A stretch of 19,250 nucleotides of DNA from Methylophilaceae bacterium (GTDB lineage Bacteria; Pseudomonadota; Gammaproteobacteria; Burkholderiales; Methylophilaceae), in the NCBI GenBank assembly GCA_025362115.1, contig JANYIK010000004.1:1-19250 (forward strand), read 5' to 3'. Within the stretch, counting starts at the first letter, position 1. Every line of letters starts with the position of its first letter. Under the pieces are notes generated by a model, which was given only the letters and a program-made list of their open reading frames with translations, did not search any database and was not told where the DNA came from. Positions 7,346 through 14,780 of the stretch are shown here, piece by piece. The position numbers and the translations under genes were made by a program.

Positions 7346-8842
7346 ATGCCACAATTTTTAAACACGAACATCGGGGCGCTTAACGCACAGCGTAACCTGA
7401 ATGTTTCGCAAATCTCGCTTGCAAATAGCTTGCGGCGGTTGTCTTCTGGTCTGCGTATTAACAGTGCCAAAGACGATGCTGCCGGTCTTGCAATTACCAC
7501 CCGCATGCAATCTCAAGTGCTTGGGTTGGATAGAGCTATGCGAAACTCCAACGATGCGATTTCGATTACACAAACCGCCGAAGGTGGATTGGCTATCGTC
7601 AGCGATTCCTTGAATCGTATTCGTGAATTGGCTATTCAGGCTGCCAATAGCACTAACTCAGCAAGCGACCGTGTGTCCATTCAGGCAGAGGCTTCACAGC
7701 TAACCCAAGAGCTTGACCGTATAGCTAAAGTCACTCAATTCGATAGCCAGAGTTTATTGGATGGGACTTTTTCTAATTCTAAATTCCAAGTGGGTGCCAA
7801 TGTAGGGCAAATTATTGGCTTTGCTATTAATAGTGCCCAAACCAAGGACATTGGTACATTTGAGTTCACCTCAAACACCACCTCCAGCGGTGCATCTGCT
7901 GCCTCAAGCACGGCTACCACCACTATCCCAGCCAACCGAGTCGGTAGTCAAACCCTGACTTTGACCGGCAACACCGGCACCAACTCTCTGAGTGTGGCTG
8001 GCGGTTCGACGGTGCGTACGGTTGCACAAAACATTAATCTCCTGAGCAGCACCTCAGGAATTACTGCTTTGTCACAAACCCAAGCTGCTTTGGGCATTCA
8101 ATCTTCTGGTACCGTGGGCTTTACCTTGTATGGTCAAACCTCTGCCACAGTAGCTGCAACCGTTACCAACACATCAGACTTGTCGGCATTGGCTAACGCC
8201 ATTAACCTGCAGTCTGGCGTGACGGGTGTATTTGCAGTCTCTACTGGTGCCTCTGTGACTTTGAGCAATGCTGAAGGTTATGACATTGGTATTGAAAACA
8301 TCACCAACTCTAACAGCGGTAGCGCGACCTTCACCGGTGTCAATGCGTTCACCGGCGTTGCTGCTGGCACTGGCGCGACAACCCTGAATGCAACCGGTGG
8401 TCTTAACGACAGCGCAAACGTAGGTGGTACTCTGCGTCTTGAGTCACCAAGCATCTGGAGCATCACTTCTAACTCCACCGGTGCTGGTTTCGTAACTGCA
8501 ACCAATGCACAGTTCGCAAGCTTGATCGCAGTGAATACACTCAATCTCAGCACTCAAACTGGCGCTACAAACGCTATTGCGATTATTGATGGCGCTGTAG
8601 GCATTATCAGTAATCTTCGAGCCAGTCTGGGAGCCGTTCAGACACGTTTCTTGACCACTATTGCTAACATTCAAACAAGTTCTGAGAATCTTTCGGCATC
8701 GCGCGGTCGTATTTTGGATGCTGACTTTGCTGAGGAAACCACGAACCTCACCCGTTCGCAAGTGCTGCAACAATCTGGCATTGCGATTCTGGCGCAAGCT
8801 AATTCGTTGCCAAGCGCTGTTTTAGCTTTGCTGCGGCCTTAG
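7346..8842 (+). CDS. fliC: Flagellin
   Basis: Filament subunit of the flagellum, exported by the flagellar type III apparatus without a cleaved signal. The protein has 498 residues with no cysteine seen. The N-terminal D0/D1 part (residues 1 to about 165) contains the canonical NSAKDDAAGLAI and the TAEGGL helix regions. The C-terminal D1/D0 part (about 400-498) has ILDADFAEETTNLTRSQVLQ and ends LPSAVLALLRP. The central region (about 170-400) is rich in Thr, Ser, Gly and Ala, as expected for the surface-exposed variable domains. No other flagellar gene is in the window, so this is a standalone late-class gene, consistent with its own sigma-28 promoter. A 6-codon reading frame (7325-7345) abuts its start, and AAGAAG is the nearest purine-rich ribosome binding candidate. 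The convergent uvrD gene ends 32 bp further on with no evident terminator between. Confidence 0.95.
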   Translation: MPQFLNTNIGALNAQRNLNVSQISLANSLRRLSSGLRINSAKDDAAGLAITTRMQSQVLGLDRAMRNSNDAISITQTAEGGLAIVSDSLNRIRELAIQAANSTNSASDRVSIQAEASQLTQELDRIAKVTQFDSQSLLDGTFSNSKFQVGANVGQIIGFAINSAQTKDIGTFEFTSNTTSSGASAASSTATTTIPANRVGSQTLTLTGNTGTNSLSVAGGSTVRTVAQNINLLSSTSGITALSQTQAALGIQSSGTVGFTLYGQTSATVAATVTNTSDLSALANAINLQSGVTGVFAVSTGASVTLSNAEGYDIGIENITNSNSGSATFTGVNAFTGVAAGTGATTLNATGGLNDSANVGGTLRLESPSIWSITSNSTGAGFVTATNAQFASLIAVNTLNLSTQTGATNAIAIIDGAVGIISNLRASLGAVQTRFLTTIANIQTSSENLSASRGRILDADFAEETTNLTRSQVLQQSGIAILAQANSLPSAVLALLRP

Positions 8843-8874
8843 CGTATACATTTTTAAGTAGACTTCCCCTAATT

Positions 8875-10992
8875 TTATAGACGCTTCTCAACTTCCAACT
8901 TGGCGTACTCCAACGCCAACCACTTAATGCCACTCAGTCTGAAACTTACCTGCACTCGCGCATCTGCACCCCCTTCATACGCCAAGATTACGCCTGCGCC
9001 AAACTTGGCGTGGCTCACGTTCTGGCCTATGCGCCAAGTGGGTGTTGTCTCATGACGGCGTGTGACAGGCTCCGTCCAAGCAGATTCCGGATACTTTTGG
9101 GCTACTTTGGTATTCAGGCGTTTCAACAGATTTTCAGGAATCTCATCCAGAAAGCGCGAGGGAATGTTGTAGCGCACTTGACCATGCAACATGCGGCTTT
9201 GCGCGTGGCTGAAATATAAACGCCGTCTGGCACGGGTGACAGCCACATACATTAAACGCCGCTCTTCTTCTAAACCATTCGCGTCACTCATGCTTTGCTC
9301 GTGCGGGCAGAGTCCTTCTTCCAAGCCGCTGATGAATACGGTATGGAACTCCAGGCCTTTGGCGGCGTGGACAGTCATCAGTTGCAGCGCATCGCGCCCG
9401 GGGTCGGCTTGATGTTCGCCAGCTTCCAGGCTAGCGAAGGTCAAAAAATCAATTAGGGTGTTCTCATCGCGCTCCTGCACAAAAGTCACCGCCGCGTTGA
9501 CCAATTCGTCCAAGTTGGCGATGCGGTCTTCGCCTTCTTTTTCGCTTTGATAATGGGCGCGTAAGCCGCTCATGCTGGTCACTACGTCCATCATTTCGGG
9601 GAGCTTTAAGCCTTGGCATTGCTCTTGCAAGATTTTGATGAGTGCCACGAATCCGGCAATTTTTCCGCTTTGTTGCAACGCCGCTTGCCATAAGGTTGTG
9701 TTTTGACCACGCGCCACTTCCTGCAATTGCTCTAAGCCCCTTGTGCCTATGCCACGCGCAGGAAAGTTGATGACTCTTAATAGCGAAACGTCATCGTCTG
9801 GATTACTCACCAGCCGCAAATAGGCCAAGGAATGTTTAATCTCGGAGCGCTCAAAAAAGCGCAAACCACCATATACACGGTAAGGCAGCCCCGCTGAGAA
9901 CAGCGCATGCTCTAGAATGCGTGATTGCGCGTTGGAGCGGTACAACAGTGCGATTTCCTGTAGTTCCACACCTTCTTTTTGCAGCGCCTTTACCTCGTCC
10001 ACGATGAACCCGGCTTCGTCGGTGTCGTTGTAAGCATCAAATAGTCGTATCGGCTCACCATCACCGGCAGCCGTCCACAAGTTCTTGCCTAGCCGATTTT
10101 TGTTCTGCGCGATGATGGCGTTAGCGGCGTTGAGAATGTTGCTGTGCGAGCGATAGTTCTGTTCCAGTTTGATAACTTCTTTCACGTCAAAATCCTGCTG
10201 AAAATCCTGCATGTTCCCTACCCGCGCACCACGGAAGGAATAAATTGACTGGTCGTCGTCACCCACCGCAAACACCGCATTCTGGCTGCCTGCCAACAGT
10301 TTTAGCCATTGATATTGCAAGCGGTTGGTGTCTTGAAACTCGTCCACCAAAATGTAGCTAAAGCGTTCTTGATAATGGCTGCGGAGCGCGGGTTCGCGGG
10401 CTAAGGTTTCAAAACAGCGCAGCAAAAGCTCGGCAAAATCCGCCACGCCTTCACGCTGACATTGTGCGTCGTATTCGGCAAAAATTTCGCGTAATTTTTC
10501 CGAATGTTTATCGTAGGCATCCATGCTAGAAGCCCGAAACCCCTCGTCCTTAGCGCCATTGATGTAATTTTGCACCTGCTTGGGCGGGTATTTCTCATCA
10601 TCCACATTCATCTGCTTCATCAGGCGTTTGATGACGGATAACTGATCGGCAATATCTAAAATCTGAAACATCGTTGGTAAGCGTGCTTCGCGGTGATGCG
10701 CGCGCAAAAACCGATTACACAAGCCATGAAAAGTCCCCACCCACATGCCGCGTGTATTGATGGGCAACATGCTGGAAAGCCGCGTCAGCATTTCTTTGGC
10801 GGCCTTGTTGGTAAAGGTCACACCTAGTACGCCATTAGGCGAAATCGCTCCCGTTTGAATCAACCAAGCAATGCGGGTGGTGAGTACACGCGTTTTGCCG
10901 CTACCAGCACCCGCCAGAATTAAAGCTGAGGTACGTGGCAGGGTAACCGCTTGGAGTTGTTTATCGTTGAGGCCGGCGAGGATGTCTGACAT
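8875..10992 (-). CDS. uvrD: DNA helicase II (UvrD)
   Basis: Superfamily 1A 3'-5' helicase of nucleotide excision and mismatch repair. The 705-residue protein (E. coli 720) has the full motif set: the glutamine region near the N-terminus, Walker A GAGSGKT (28-34), TFTNKAAKEM (motif Ia), TFHG (87-90), Walker B DEFQD (217-221), VGDDDQSIYSFRGA (243-256, motif III), QNYRS (motif IV), LMTVHAAKGLEF (motif V) and YVAVTRARRRLYFSH (motif VI). The C-terminus carries the Tudor-like WRIGQNVSHAKFGAGVI segment that contacts RNA polymerase in UvrD. PcrA and Rep are alternatives, but the C-terminal domain and length favour UvrD. No Shine-Dalgarno sequence is obvious at its ATG. Confidence 0.93.
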   Translation of the reverse strand: MSDILAGLNDKQLQAVTLPRTSALILAGAGSGKTRVLTTRIAWLIQTGAISPNGVLGVTFTNKAAKEMLTRLSSMLPINTRGMWVGTFHGLCNRFLRAHHREARLPTMFQILDIADQLSVIKRLMKQMNVDDEKYPPKQVQNYINGAKDEGFRASSMDAYDKHSEKLREIFAEYDAQCQREGVADFAELLLRCFETLAREPALRSHYQERFSYILVDEFQDTNRLQYQWLKLLAGSQNAVFAVGDDDQSIYSFRGARVGNMQDFQQDFDVKEVIKLEQNYRSHSNILNAANAIIAQNKNRLGKNLWTAAGDGEPIRLFDAYNDTDEAGFIVDEVKALQKEGVELQEIALLYRSNAQSRILEHALFSAGLPYRVYGGLRFFERSEIKHSLAYLRLVSNPDDDVSLLRVINFPARGIGTRGLEQLQEVARGQNTTLWQAALQQSGKIAGFVALIKILQEQCQGLKLPEMMDVVTSMSGLRAHYQSEKEGEDRIANLDELVNAAVTFVQERDENTLIDFLTFASLEAGEHQADPGRDALQLMTVHAAKGLEFHTVFISGLEEGLCPHEQSMSDANGLEEERRLMYVAVTRARRRLYFSHAQSRMLHGQVRYNIPSRFLDEIPENLLKRLNTKVAQKYPESAWTEPVTRRHETTPTWRIGQNVSHAKFGAGVILAYEGGADARVQVSFRLSGIKWLALEYAKLEVEKRL

Positions 10993-11040
10993 GGAATATA
11001 AAATAAAAATGCGTGAAGTATCCGCGCATTTTAGAGTGTT

Positions 11041-11194
11041 TTGCTACTGACATTGGAACTTGTTTTATCTCCACCAGTCCTAGCAGCAGGTGATTCAATT
11101 CGCCTCCCGCTTCCCTCCCTTAGCGGGTGCCTTAATACACATTAGGGCATTTTTCTCCCCGGTTTTTATTCCCCTTAAGACCGGGGATTTTTTT
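11041..11194 (+). ncRNA. Candidate small RNA with C-rich loops and intrinsic terminator
   Basis: The 278-bp uvrD-higB gap has no plausible ORF but ends in a strong plus-strand terminator (11156-11194), which must serve some transcript. A weak sigma-70-like promoter (TTGCTA at 11041, 17 nt, TTTATC at 11064-11069) would start RNA near 11076, giving about 120 nt. CCCGC (11106-11110) pairs with GCGGG (11123-11127) and exposes a C-rich loop containing CCCTCCC. Further CCCC runs lie in the terminator arm and loop. Such exposed UCCC stretches resemble anti-Shine-Dalgarno seeds of known sRNAs. The 5' end is only a guess, and I recognise no named RNA family. Confidence 0.45.
11156..11194 (+). terminator. 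Strong intrinsic terminator of the candidate sRNA
   Basis: TCCCCGGT (11156-11163) pairs with ACCGGGGA (11180-11187). The stem extends inward by three weaker pairs, and seven T follow (11188-11194). The opposite strand has no comparable U-tract, so it acts on plus-strand transcription. Confidence 0.85.
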
Positions 11195-11235
11195 GTTTGC
11201 GATTTTCTGCGGCGAACAAGCACCCAAAAGACACC

Positions 11236-11264
11236 TTGCATAAATATGACTTTAAGAACATAAT
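11236..11264 (+). promoter_or_regulatory. Sigma-70 promoter of the HigBA module
   Basis: TTGCAT (11236-11241), 17 nt, CATAAT (11259-11264). The expected transcript start, 6-8 nt after the -10, coincides with the toxin ATG at 11271, and no Shine-Dalgarno sequence precedes that ATG. The mRNA is probably leaderless. Confidence 0.7.
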
Positions 11265-11270
11265 TTTGCC

Positions 11271-11648
11271 ATGACTTGGGCTGTCATCTTTCATGACGAT
11301 TTTTCCGAAGAGCTTGAACTATTGGATGAATTGTTGCAGGACGAGCTTTTGGCTCATGCTTTGCTTTTACGCGATTACGGTTACCTTTTGGGTCGTCCCA
11401 TAGTGGATACGCTAAAAGGCTCAAAGCACGCCAACATGAAAGAGTTACGATTTTCGTGGGCAGGCGAAGTGTGGCGCGTGGCATTTGCCTTTGATCCGGC
11501 ACGGCAGGCGATATTGCTGGTAGGCGGAAACAAAGGCGGCGCAGACCAACGTAGATTTTACAAGCGATTGATTAGCAAAGCCGACGAGCGTTTTGACGAG
11601 CATTTGGCTGCAATGAATAAGGAGCAACAACATGGCAAAAAATCTTGA
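11271..11648 (+). CDS. HigB-like toxin (phage Gp49-like, RelE/ParE superfamily)
   Basis: Predicted ribosome-dependent mRNA interferase of a type II toxin-antitoxin pair. The 125-residue protein has the Gp49 signature GRPIVDTLKGSKHANMKELR (41-60), the core strands VWRVAFAFDP and AILLVGGNKGG, and FYKRLISKADERFDEHL at the C-terminal helix. Toxin first and antitoxin second is the HigBA order. The antitoxin start overlaps its last 17 bases. The start is supported by homology (MTWAVIFHDDFSEEL) and by a promoter that places the transcript start at or beside the ATG. Confidence 0.9.
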   Translation: MTWAVIFHDDFSEELELLDELLQDELLAHALLLRDYGYLLGRPIVDTLKGSKHANMKELRFSWAGEVWRVAFAFDPARQAILLVGGNKGGADQRRFYKRLISKADERFDEHLAAMNKEQQHGKKS

Positions 11649-11931
11649 CCACATGCTGGCAAAACTTCCGGCCAAACGCCGTGCGGCCATCGAAAATCGT
11701 GCGGCCGAGTTAGCCACACTCAAAGACCTGCGGCAAGCCGTAGCGCAAACGCAAGAAGAGCTGGCTCTGGCCTTAGGTGTTGGGCAGGACGCAATTTCAC
11801 GGCTGGAAAAACGCAGCGACATGCTGCTCTCTACTTTGAGCCGCTACGTTGAGGCAATGGGCGGAAAACTGGAACTGGTCGCACGATTTCCTAACCGTCC
11901 GCCCGTTGTGATTGATCGTCTTGCGCCTTAG
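11632..11931 (+). CDS. HigA-like antitoxin, XRE-family HTH
   Basis: Antitoxin and probable autorepressor of the pair, 99 residues. The HTH lies about 39-75: TQEELALALGVGQDAISRLE is the classical Cro/C1 helix-turn-helix, followed by STLSRYVEAMGGKLELVARFP, common in HigA partners of Gp49-type toxins. A GGAGCAACA Shine-Dalgarno region within the toxin's 3' end precedes its ATG. The 17-bp overlap implies translational coupling. Confidence 0.92.
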   Translation: MAKNLDHMLAKLPAKRRAAIENRAAELATLKDLRQAVAQTQEELALALGVGQDAISRLEKRSDMLLSTLSRYVEAMGGKLELVARFPNRPPVVIDRLAP

Positions 11932-11969
11932 TTAAAAAGTTTCGCAATAAAAAAGTTGAAGGCTTATCT

Positions 11970-12251
11970 ATGTTTTCGCAAAGGAGAATTGTCTTGAATT
12001 TGTTTATTTCTGCTCTGCTTGGATTACTAGTGGCTGGATGCACAACTCAGCAAGCAACACTTGTGTCCAACAATCCTAATCTCCTCGTCATTGGAACAAA
12101 ACCGGAAGGTTATCCAAGATTACGTATTGAACCGTACCCTGGGTTTCCTGGGTTATGTTTTGAGGTAAAGGAAGATTGGAGAAAAGATGATTACCAAGGG
12201 CAGACTGTTTGGTTAAAAGACAGTGAAAGTAGGAGTGTGCATTGCCCTTAA
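11970..12251 (+). CDS. Small lipoprotein of unknown function
   Basis: The 93-residue protein has a lipoprotein signal: MFSQRRIVLN, a hydrophobic stretch, then the lipobox LVAGC with C24 as lipidated residue. The mature part is about 70 residues with two more cysteines (FPGLCFEV and the terminal SVHCP) that could form a disulfide. No domain is recognised. Two starts are possible: ATG 11970 (GAAGG seven bases upstream, two arginines in the n-region; chosen) or TTG 11994 (AAGGAG seven bases upstream, but no basic residue before the hydrophobic core). It follows higA by 38 bp and is closed by the terminator at 12275-12301. Confidence 0.75.
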   Translation: MFSQRRIVLNLFISALLGLLVAGCTTQQATLVSNNPNLLVIGTKPEGYPRLRIEPYPGFPGLCFEVKEDWRKDDYQGQTVWLKDSESRSVHCP

Positions 12252-12274
12252 AGCCCACCTGCCATTACATATAA

Positions 12275-12301
12275 AAAAAGCCCCGCAGTGCAGGGCTTTT
12301 T
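12275..12301. terminator. Bidirectional intrinsic terminator
   Basis: AAAAAGCCC (12275-12283) pairs with GGGCTTTTT (12293-12301). U-tracts exist on both strands, so it can end the lipoprotein transcript (+) and the groESL transcript (-). Confidence 0.85.
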
Positions 12302-12319
12302 GTTTGGCCAGCAGATTCC

Positions 12320-12433
12320 GGCTTCAGTGCAAAGGCAAGACTAGGCGGATTCGAAAACCCGGCGCAGGCAGTACAAATAGTACGACCAGCCGGGTTCGAT
12401 GAAGCCAACGACGCATCGCCGCAGCAATGAAGA
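12320..12433. repeat. Long imperfect palindrome behind groEL (GTAC-centred family)
   Basis: The element is centred on GTACAAATAGTAC (12371-12383). Inner arms are AACCCGGC (12356-12363) and GCCGGGTT (12389-12396). Outer arms are CTTCAGTGC (12322-12330) and GCAATGAAG (12423-12431, one mismatch). All share one centre near 12376. It has the same architecture as the element at 14178-14276, and no coding potential is visible. Confidence 0.75.
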
Positions 12434-12438
12434 TCAGC

Positions 12439-12486
12439 TTGCATCATCCCGCGCCATAGTTTTCTATGGTCGGCAAGATGATGCAA
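12439..12486. repeat. Hairpin in the groEL 3' untranslated region
   Basis: TTGCATCATC (12439-12448) pairs perfectly with GATGATGCAA (12477-12486). Inside it, CCG (12449-12451) can pair with CGG (12471-12473), and CCATAG/CTATGG (12454-12459, 12464-12469) close on a TTTT loop. It lies 10 bp after the groEL stop and lacks a U-tract on either strand, so it is more likely an mRNA 3' stabilising hairpin than a terminator. Confidence 0.7.
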
Positions 12487-12496
12487 AAACAAAAAA

Positions 12497-14134
12497 CTAC
12501 ATCATGCCGCCCATCCCACCCATATCTCCGCCACCACCCATCATAGGCGCGTCGTCTTTAGGCAAGTCAGCCACCATACAGTCGGTGGTGAGCATCAGGC
12601 CAGCGATAGAGGCGGCATTTTGCAATGCAGAACGCGTCACTTTGGTTGGATCCAGCACGCCCATTTCCACCATGTCGCCATAGGTGTCATTGGCAGCATT
12701 GAAGCCATAGTTGCCCTTGCCTTCAGATACCTTGTTGACTACCACGGATGGTTCAACACCAGCGTTGGCAACGATCTGACGCAGTGGTTCTTCCAGGGAG
12801 CGCAGTACGATCTTGATGCCAGCATCTTGGTCGTGGTTGTCGCCCTTGAGTTTTTCAATGGCAGCACGGGTACGCAGCAAAGCTACGCCGCCGCCAGCCA
12901 CGATGCCTTCTTCAACAGCAGCGCGGGTAGCGTGCAGTGCATCTTCTACGCGAGCCTTCTTTTCCTTCATTTCGATTTCAGTGGTAGCGCCGACCTTGAT
13001 CACGGCAACACCGCCTGCCAGTTTGGCAACGCGCTCTTGCAGTTTTTCACGGTCGTAATCGCTGGAAGCATCTTCCACTTGCTTGCGGATTTGTTCCACG
13101 CGGCTCTTGATGTTGGCTTCAGCACCAGCACCGTCAATGATGGTGGTGTTTTCTTTACCCACTTCAATGCGCTTGGCCTGACCCAAATCATTCAATGTAA
13201 TGTTTTCCAGCTTTAAGCCCAATTCTTCTGCGATGACAGTACCACCGGTGAGAATGGCGATGTCTTCCAGCATGGCCTTGCGGCGGTCGCCAAAGCCAGG
13301 AGCCTTGACCGCGGTAGTCTTGAGGATGCCGCGGATATTGTTGACCACCAGGGTGGCTAGTGCTTCGCCATCTACGTCTTCTGCGATGATCAGCAACGGA
13401 CGGCCAGCCTTGGCCACTTGTTCCAGGGTTGGCAACAGGTCACGGATGTTGGAGATTTTCTTGTCGAACAGCAGTACGTAAGGATTTTCCAGCAGAGAGA
13501 TTTGTTTTTCAGCATTGTTGATGAAGTATGGGGACAGGTAACCACGGTCAAACTGCATCCCTTCCACCACATCCAGTTCACTTTCCAGGCCTGAACCGTC
13601 TTCTACAGTAATCACACCTTCTTTACCCACTTTGTCCATGGCGTTGGCGATGATTTCGCCAATGGTGGGATCAGAGTTGGCGGAAATGCTGCCTACTTGC
13701 GCGATTTCCTTGCTGGTGGTGCATGGCTTGGACAGGCGCTTGAGTTCTTCCACGCAAACCACAACAGCTTTGTCGATACCACGCTTCAGGTCCATCGGGT
13801 TCATGCCGGCGGCAACTGATTTCATGCCTTCGCGGATGATGGCTTGAGCCAGCACAGTTGCGGTGGTGGTGCCGTCACCGGCTACGTCGGAAGTCTTGGA
13901 AGCGACCTCCTTCACCATTTGTGCGCCCATGTTCTCGAACTTGTCCTTCAGTTCGATTTCCTTGGCAACGGATACACCGTCCTTGGTGATGGTAGGCGCG
14001 CCGTAGGAGCGCTCCAGTACCACATTGCGGCCTTTAGGACCCAGAGTAATTTTTACAGCATTTGCCAGCACATTCACACCAGCAACCATTTTGTGGCGAA
14101 CTTCATCGCCGAAACGTACGTCTTTAGCACCCAT
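12497..14134 (-). CDS. groEL: Chaperonin GroEL (Hsp60)
   Basis: ATP-driven folding chamber subunit; forms tetradecamers in the cytoplasm with GroES as lid. The 545-residue protein has near-invariant landmarks: KITLGPKGRNVVLE, TITKDGVSVAKEIEL, the nucleotide-binding GDGTTTATVLAQ, NPMDLKRGIDKA, the apical IAEDVDGEALATLVVN, and the GGGGDMGGMGGMM tail. An AGGAG Shine-Dalgarno sequence lies just upstream of the ATG at 14134. It is second in the groESL operon but separated from groES by 151 bp, much more than the usual few tens of bases, because of the palindromic element at 14178-14276. The 3' end carries a hairpin and a terminator. Confidence 0.99.
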   Translation of the reverse strand: MGAKDVRFGDEVRHKMVAGVNVLANAVKITLGPKGRNVVLERSYGAPTITKDGVSVAKEIELKDKFENMGAQMVKEVASKTSDVAGDGTTTATVLAQAIIREGMKSVAAGMNPMDLKRGIDKAVVVCVEELKRLSKPCTTSKEIAQVGSISANSDPTIGEIIANAMDKVGKEGVITVEDGSGLESELDVVEGMQFDRGYLSPYFINNAEKQISLLENPYVLLFDKKISNIRDLLPTLEQVAKAGRPLLIIAEDVDGEALATLVVNNIRGILKTTAVKAPGFGDRRKAMLEDIAILTGGTVIAEELGLKLENITLNDLGQAKRIEVGKENTTIIDGAGAEANIKSRVEQIRKQVEDASSDYDREKLQERVAKLAGGVAVIKVGATTEIEMKEKKARVEDALHATRAAVEEGIVAGGGVALLRTRAAIEKLKGDNHDQDAGIKIVLRSLEEPLRQIVANAGVEPSVVVNKVSEGKGNYGFNAANDTYGDMVEMGVLDPTKVTRSALQNAASIAGLMLTTDCMVADLPKDDAPMMGGGGDMGGMGGMM

Positions 14135-14177
14135 TATTTGTTTCTCCTAATAAAATTTAACGTAAACAAAGCAAGTA

Positions 14178-14276
14178 TTTGGCTTTCAGGCAAGGCGCGT
14201 GATTTTCGAGGGGCGGCACATACATTTTAGTATGCAAGCACCGCAGAAAAGCGCGAAACGCAGCATCAAAGCCAAA
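14178..14276. repeat. Long palindrome inserted between groES and groEL
   Basis: Perfect ends TTTGGCTTT (14178-14186) and AAAGCCAAA (14268-14276), with CATAC/GTATG (14219-14223, 14230-14234) at the exact centre. The arms between are imperfectly complementary. It lies inside the groESL transcript and would fold in the mRNA. It has the same style as the element at 12320-12433. Confidence 0.8.
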
Positions 14277-14285
14277 GATGCCGCT

Positions 14286-14576
14286 TTAAGCTTCTACTAC
14301 GCCCATGATGTCTTCTTCGCGCATAACGAGCAGTTCTTCGCCAGAAACCTTTACGGTTTGGCCGGAATATTTGCCGAACAGAATTTTGTCGCCTACTTTG
14401 ACATCCAGCGCGATAGCCTTGCCGTTGTCATCTTTTTTGCCAGGACCCACGGCGATAACTTCGCCTTGGTCAGGTTTTTCGGTAGCGGTGTCGGGGATTA
14501 CGATGCCGGAAGCGGTTTTGCGCTCTTCTTCCAAGCGTTTGACGATTACACGGTCGTGCAATGGACGAATTTTCAT
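14286..14576 (-). CDS. groES: Co-chaperonin GroES (Hsp10)
   Basis: Heptameric lid of the GroEL chamber. The 96 residues from MKIRPLHDRVIVKRLEEER include the mobile loop region TASGIVIPDTATEKPDQGEV and the ending GEELLVMREEDIMGVVEA. The start at 14576 is chosen because homologues begin MKIRPLHDRV and GGAG lies about nine bases upstream. Upstream in-frame ATG (14585) and TTG (14591) would overlap that ribosome binding site. It is controlled by the CIRCE and heat-shock promoter at 14633-14688. Confidence 0.98.
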   Translation of the reverse strand: MKIRPLHDRVIVKRLEEERKTASGIVIPDTATEKPDQGEVIAVGPGKKDDNGKAIALDVKVGDKILFGKYSGQTVKVSGEELLVMREEDIMGVVEA

Positions 14577-14632
14577 GGGTAACATCTCCAATTGAGTTAA
14601 AAACGATTAAAAAGCGGTAGGGGAAAATGGTT

Positions 14633-14659
14633 TTAGCACTCATTCCCTTCGAGTGCTAA
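14633..14659 (-). promoter_or_regulatory. CIRCE operator (HrcA binding site)
   Basis: Exact CIRCE: TTAGCACTC (14633-14641), 9 nt, GAGTGCTAA (14651-14659). It overlaps the expected transcript start of groESL. By established knowledge, HrcA represses here until heat stress. Confidence 0.98.
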
Positions 14660-14688
14660 TAATAGGGGCGCAGGGTGTTTTTTTCAAG
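14659..14688 (-). promoter_or_regulatory. groESL promoter, sigma-32 and sigma-70 overlapping
   Basis: On the reverse strand CTTGAAA (14688-14682), 13 nt, CCCCTATT (14668-14661) matches the RpoH heat-shock promoter. The same DNA also reads TTGAAA, 17 nt, TATTAT (14664-14659), a good housekeeping promoter. Both place the start of transcription inside CIRCE. Confidence 0.9.
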
Positions 14689-14752
14689 AGGCGAGCGGTT
14701 TTATTTCTGGATTGATGGCGTAGTGAGCGTGTTGCACAAGGCGTTTCTTTAG

Positions 14753-14780
14753 CGTCATTCCGGCGGAGGCCGGAATGACG
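14753..14780. repeat. dRS3-like palindrome upstream of the groESL promoter
   Basis: Perfect 12-bp stem CGTCATTCCGGC (14753-14764) and GCCGGAATGACG (14769-14780) around GGAG. It is the same unit as the left end of the element at 3451-3577. The rest of the 14689-14984 gap shows no convincing gene; short reverse-strand ORFs there run through the repeat and lack ribosome binding sites. Confidence 0.9.

Noticed and set aside
11994..12251. Alternative TTG start of the small lipoprotein with a strong AAGGAG
   Set aside because: It would leave a signal peptide with no basic residue before the hydrophobic core, whereas the ATG at 11970 has its own GAAGG and two arginines; kept only as an alternative.
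12620..13216. Plus-strand ORF of 198 codons across groEL
   Set aside because: It is antisense to unmistakable groEL with no start signals; long shadow ORFs are common opposite GC-rich genes.
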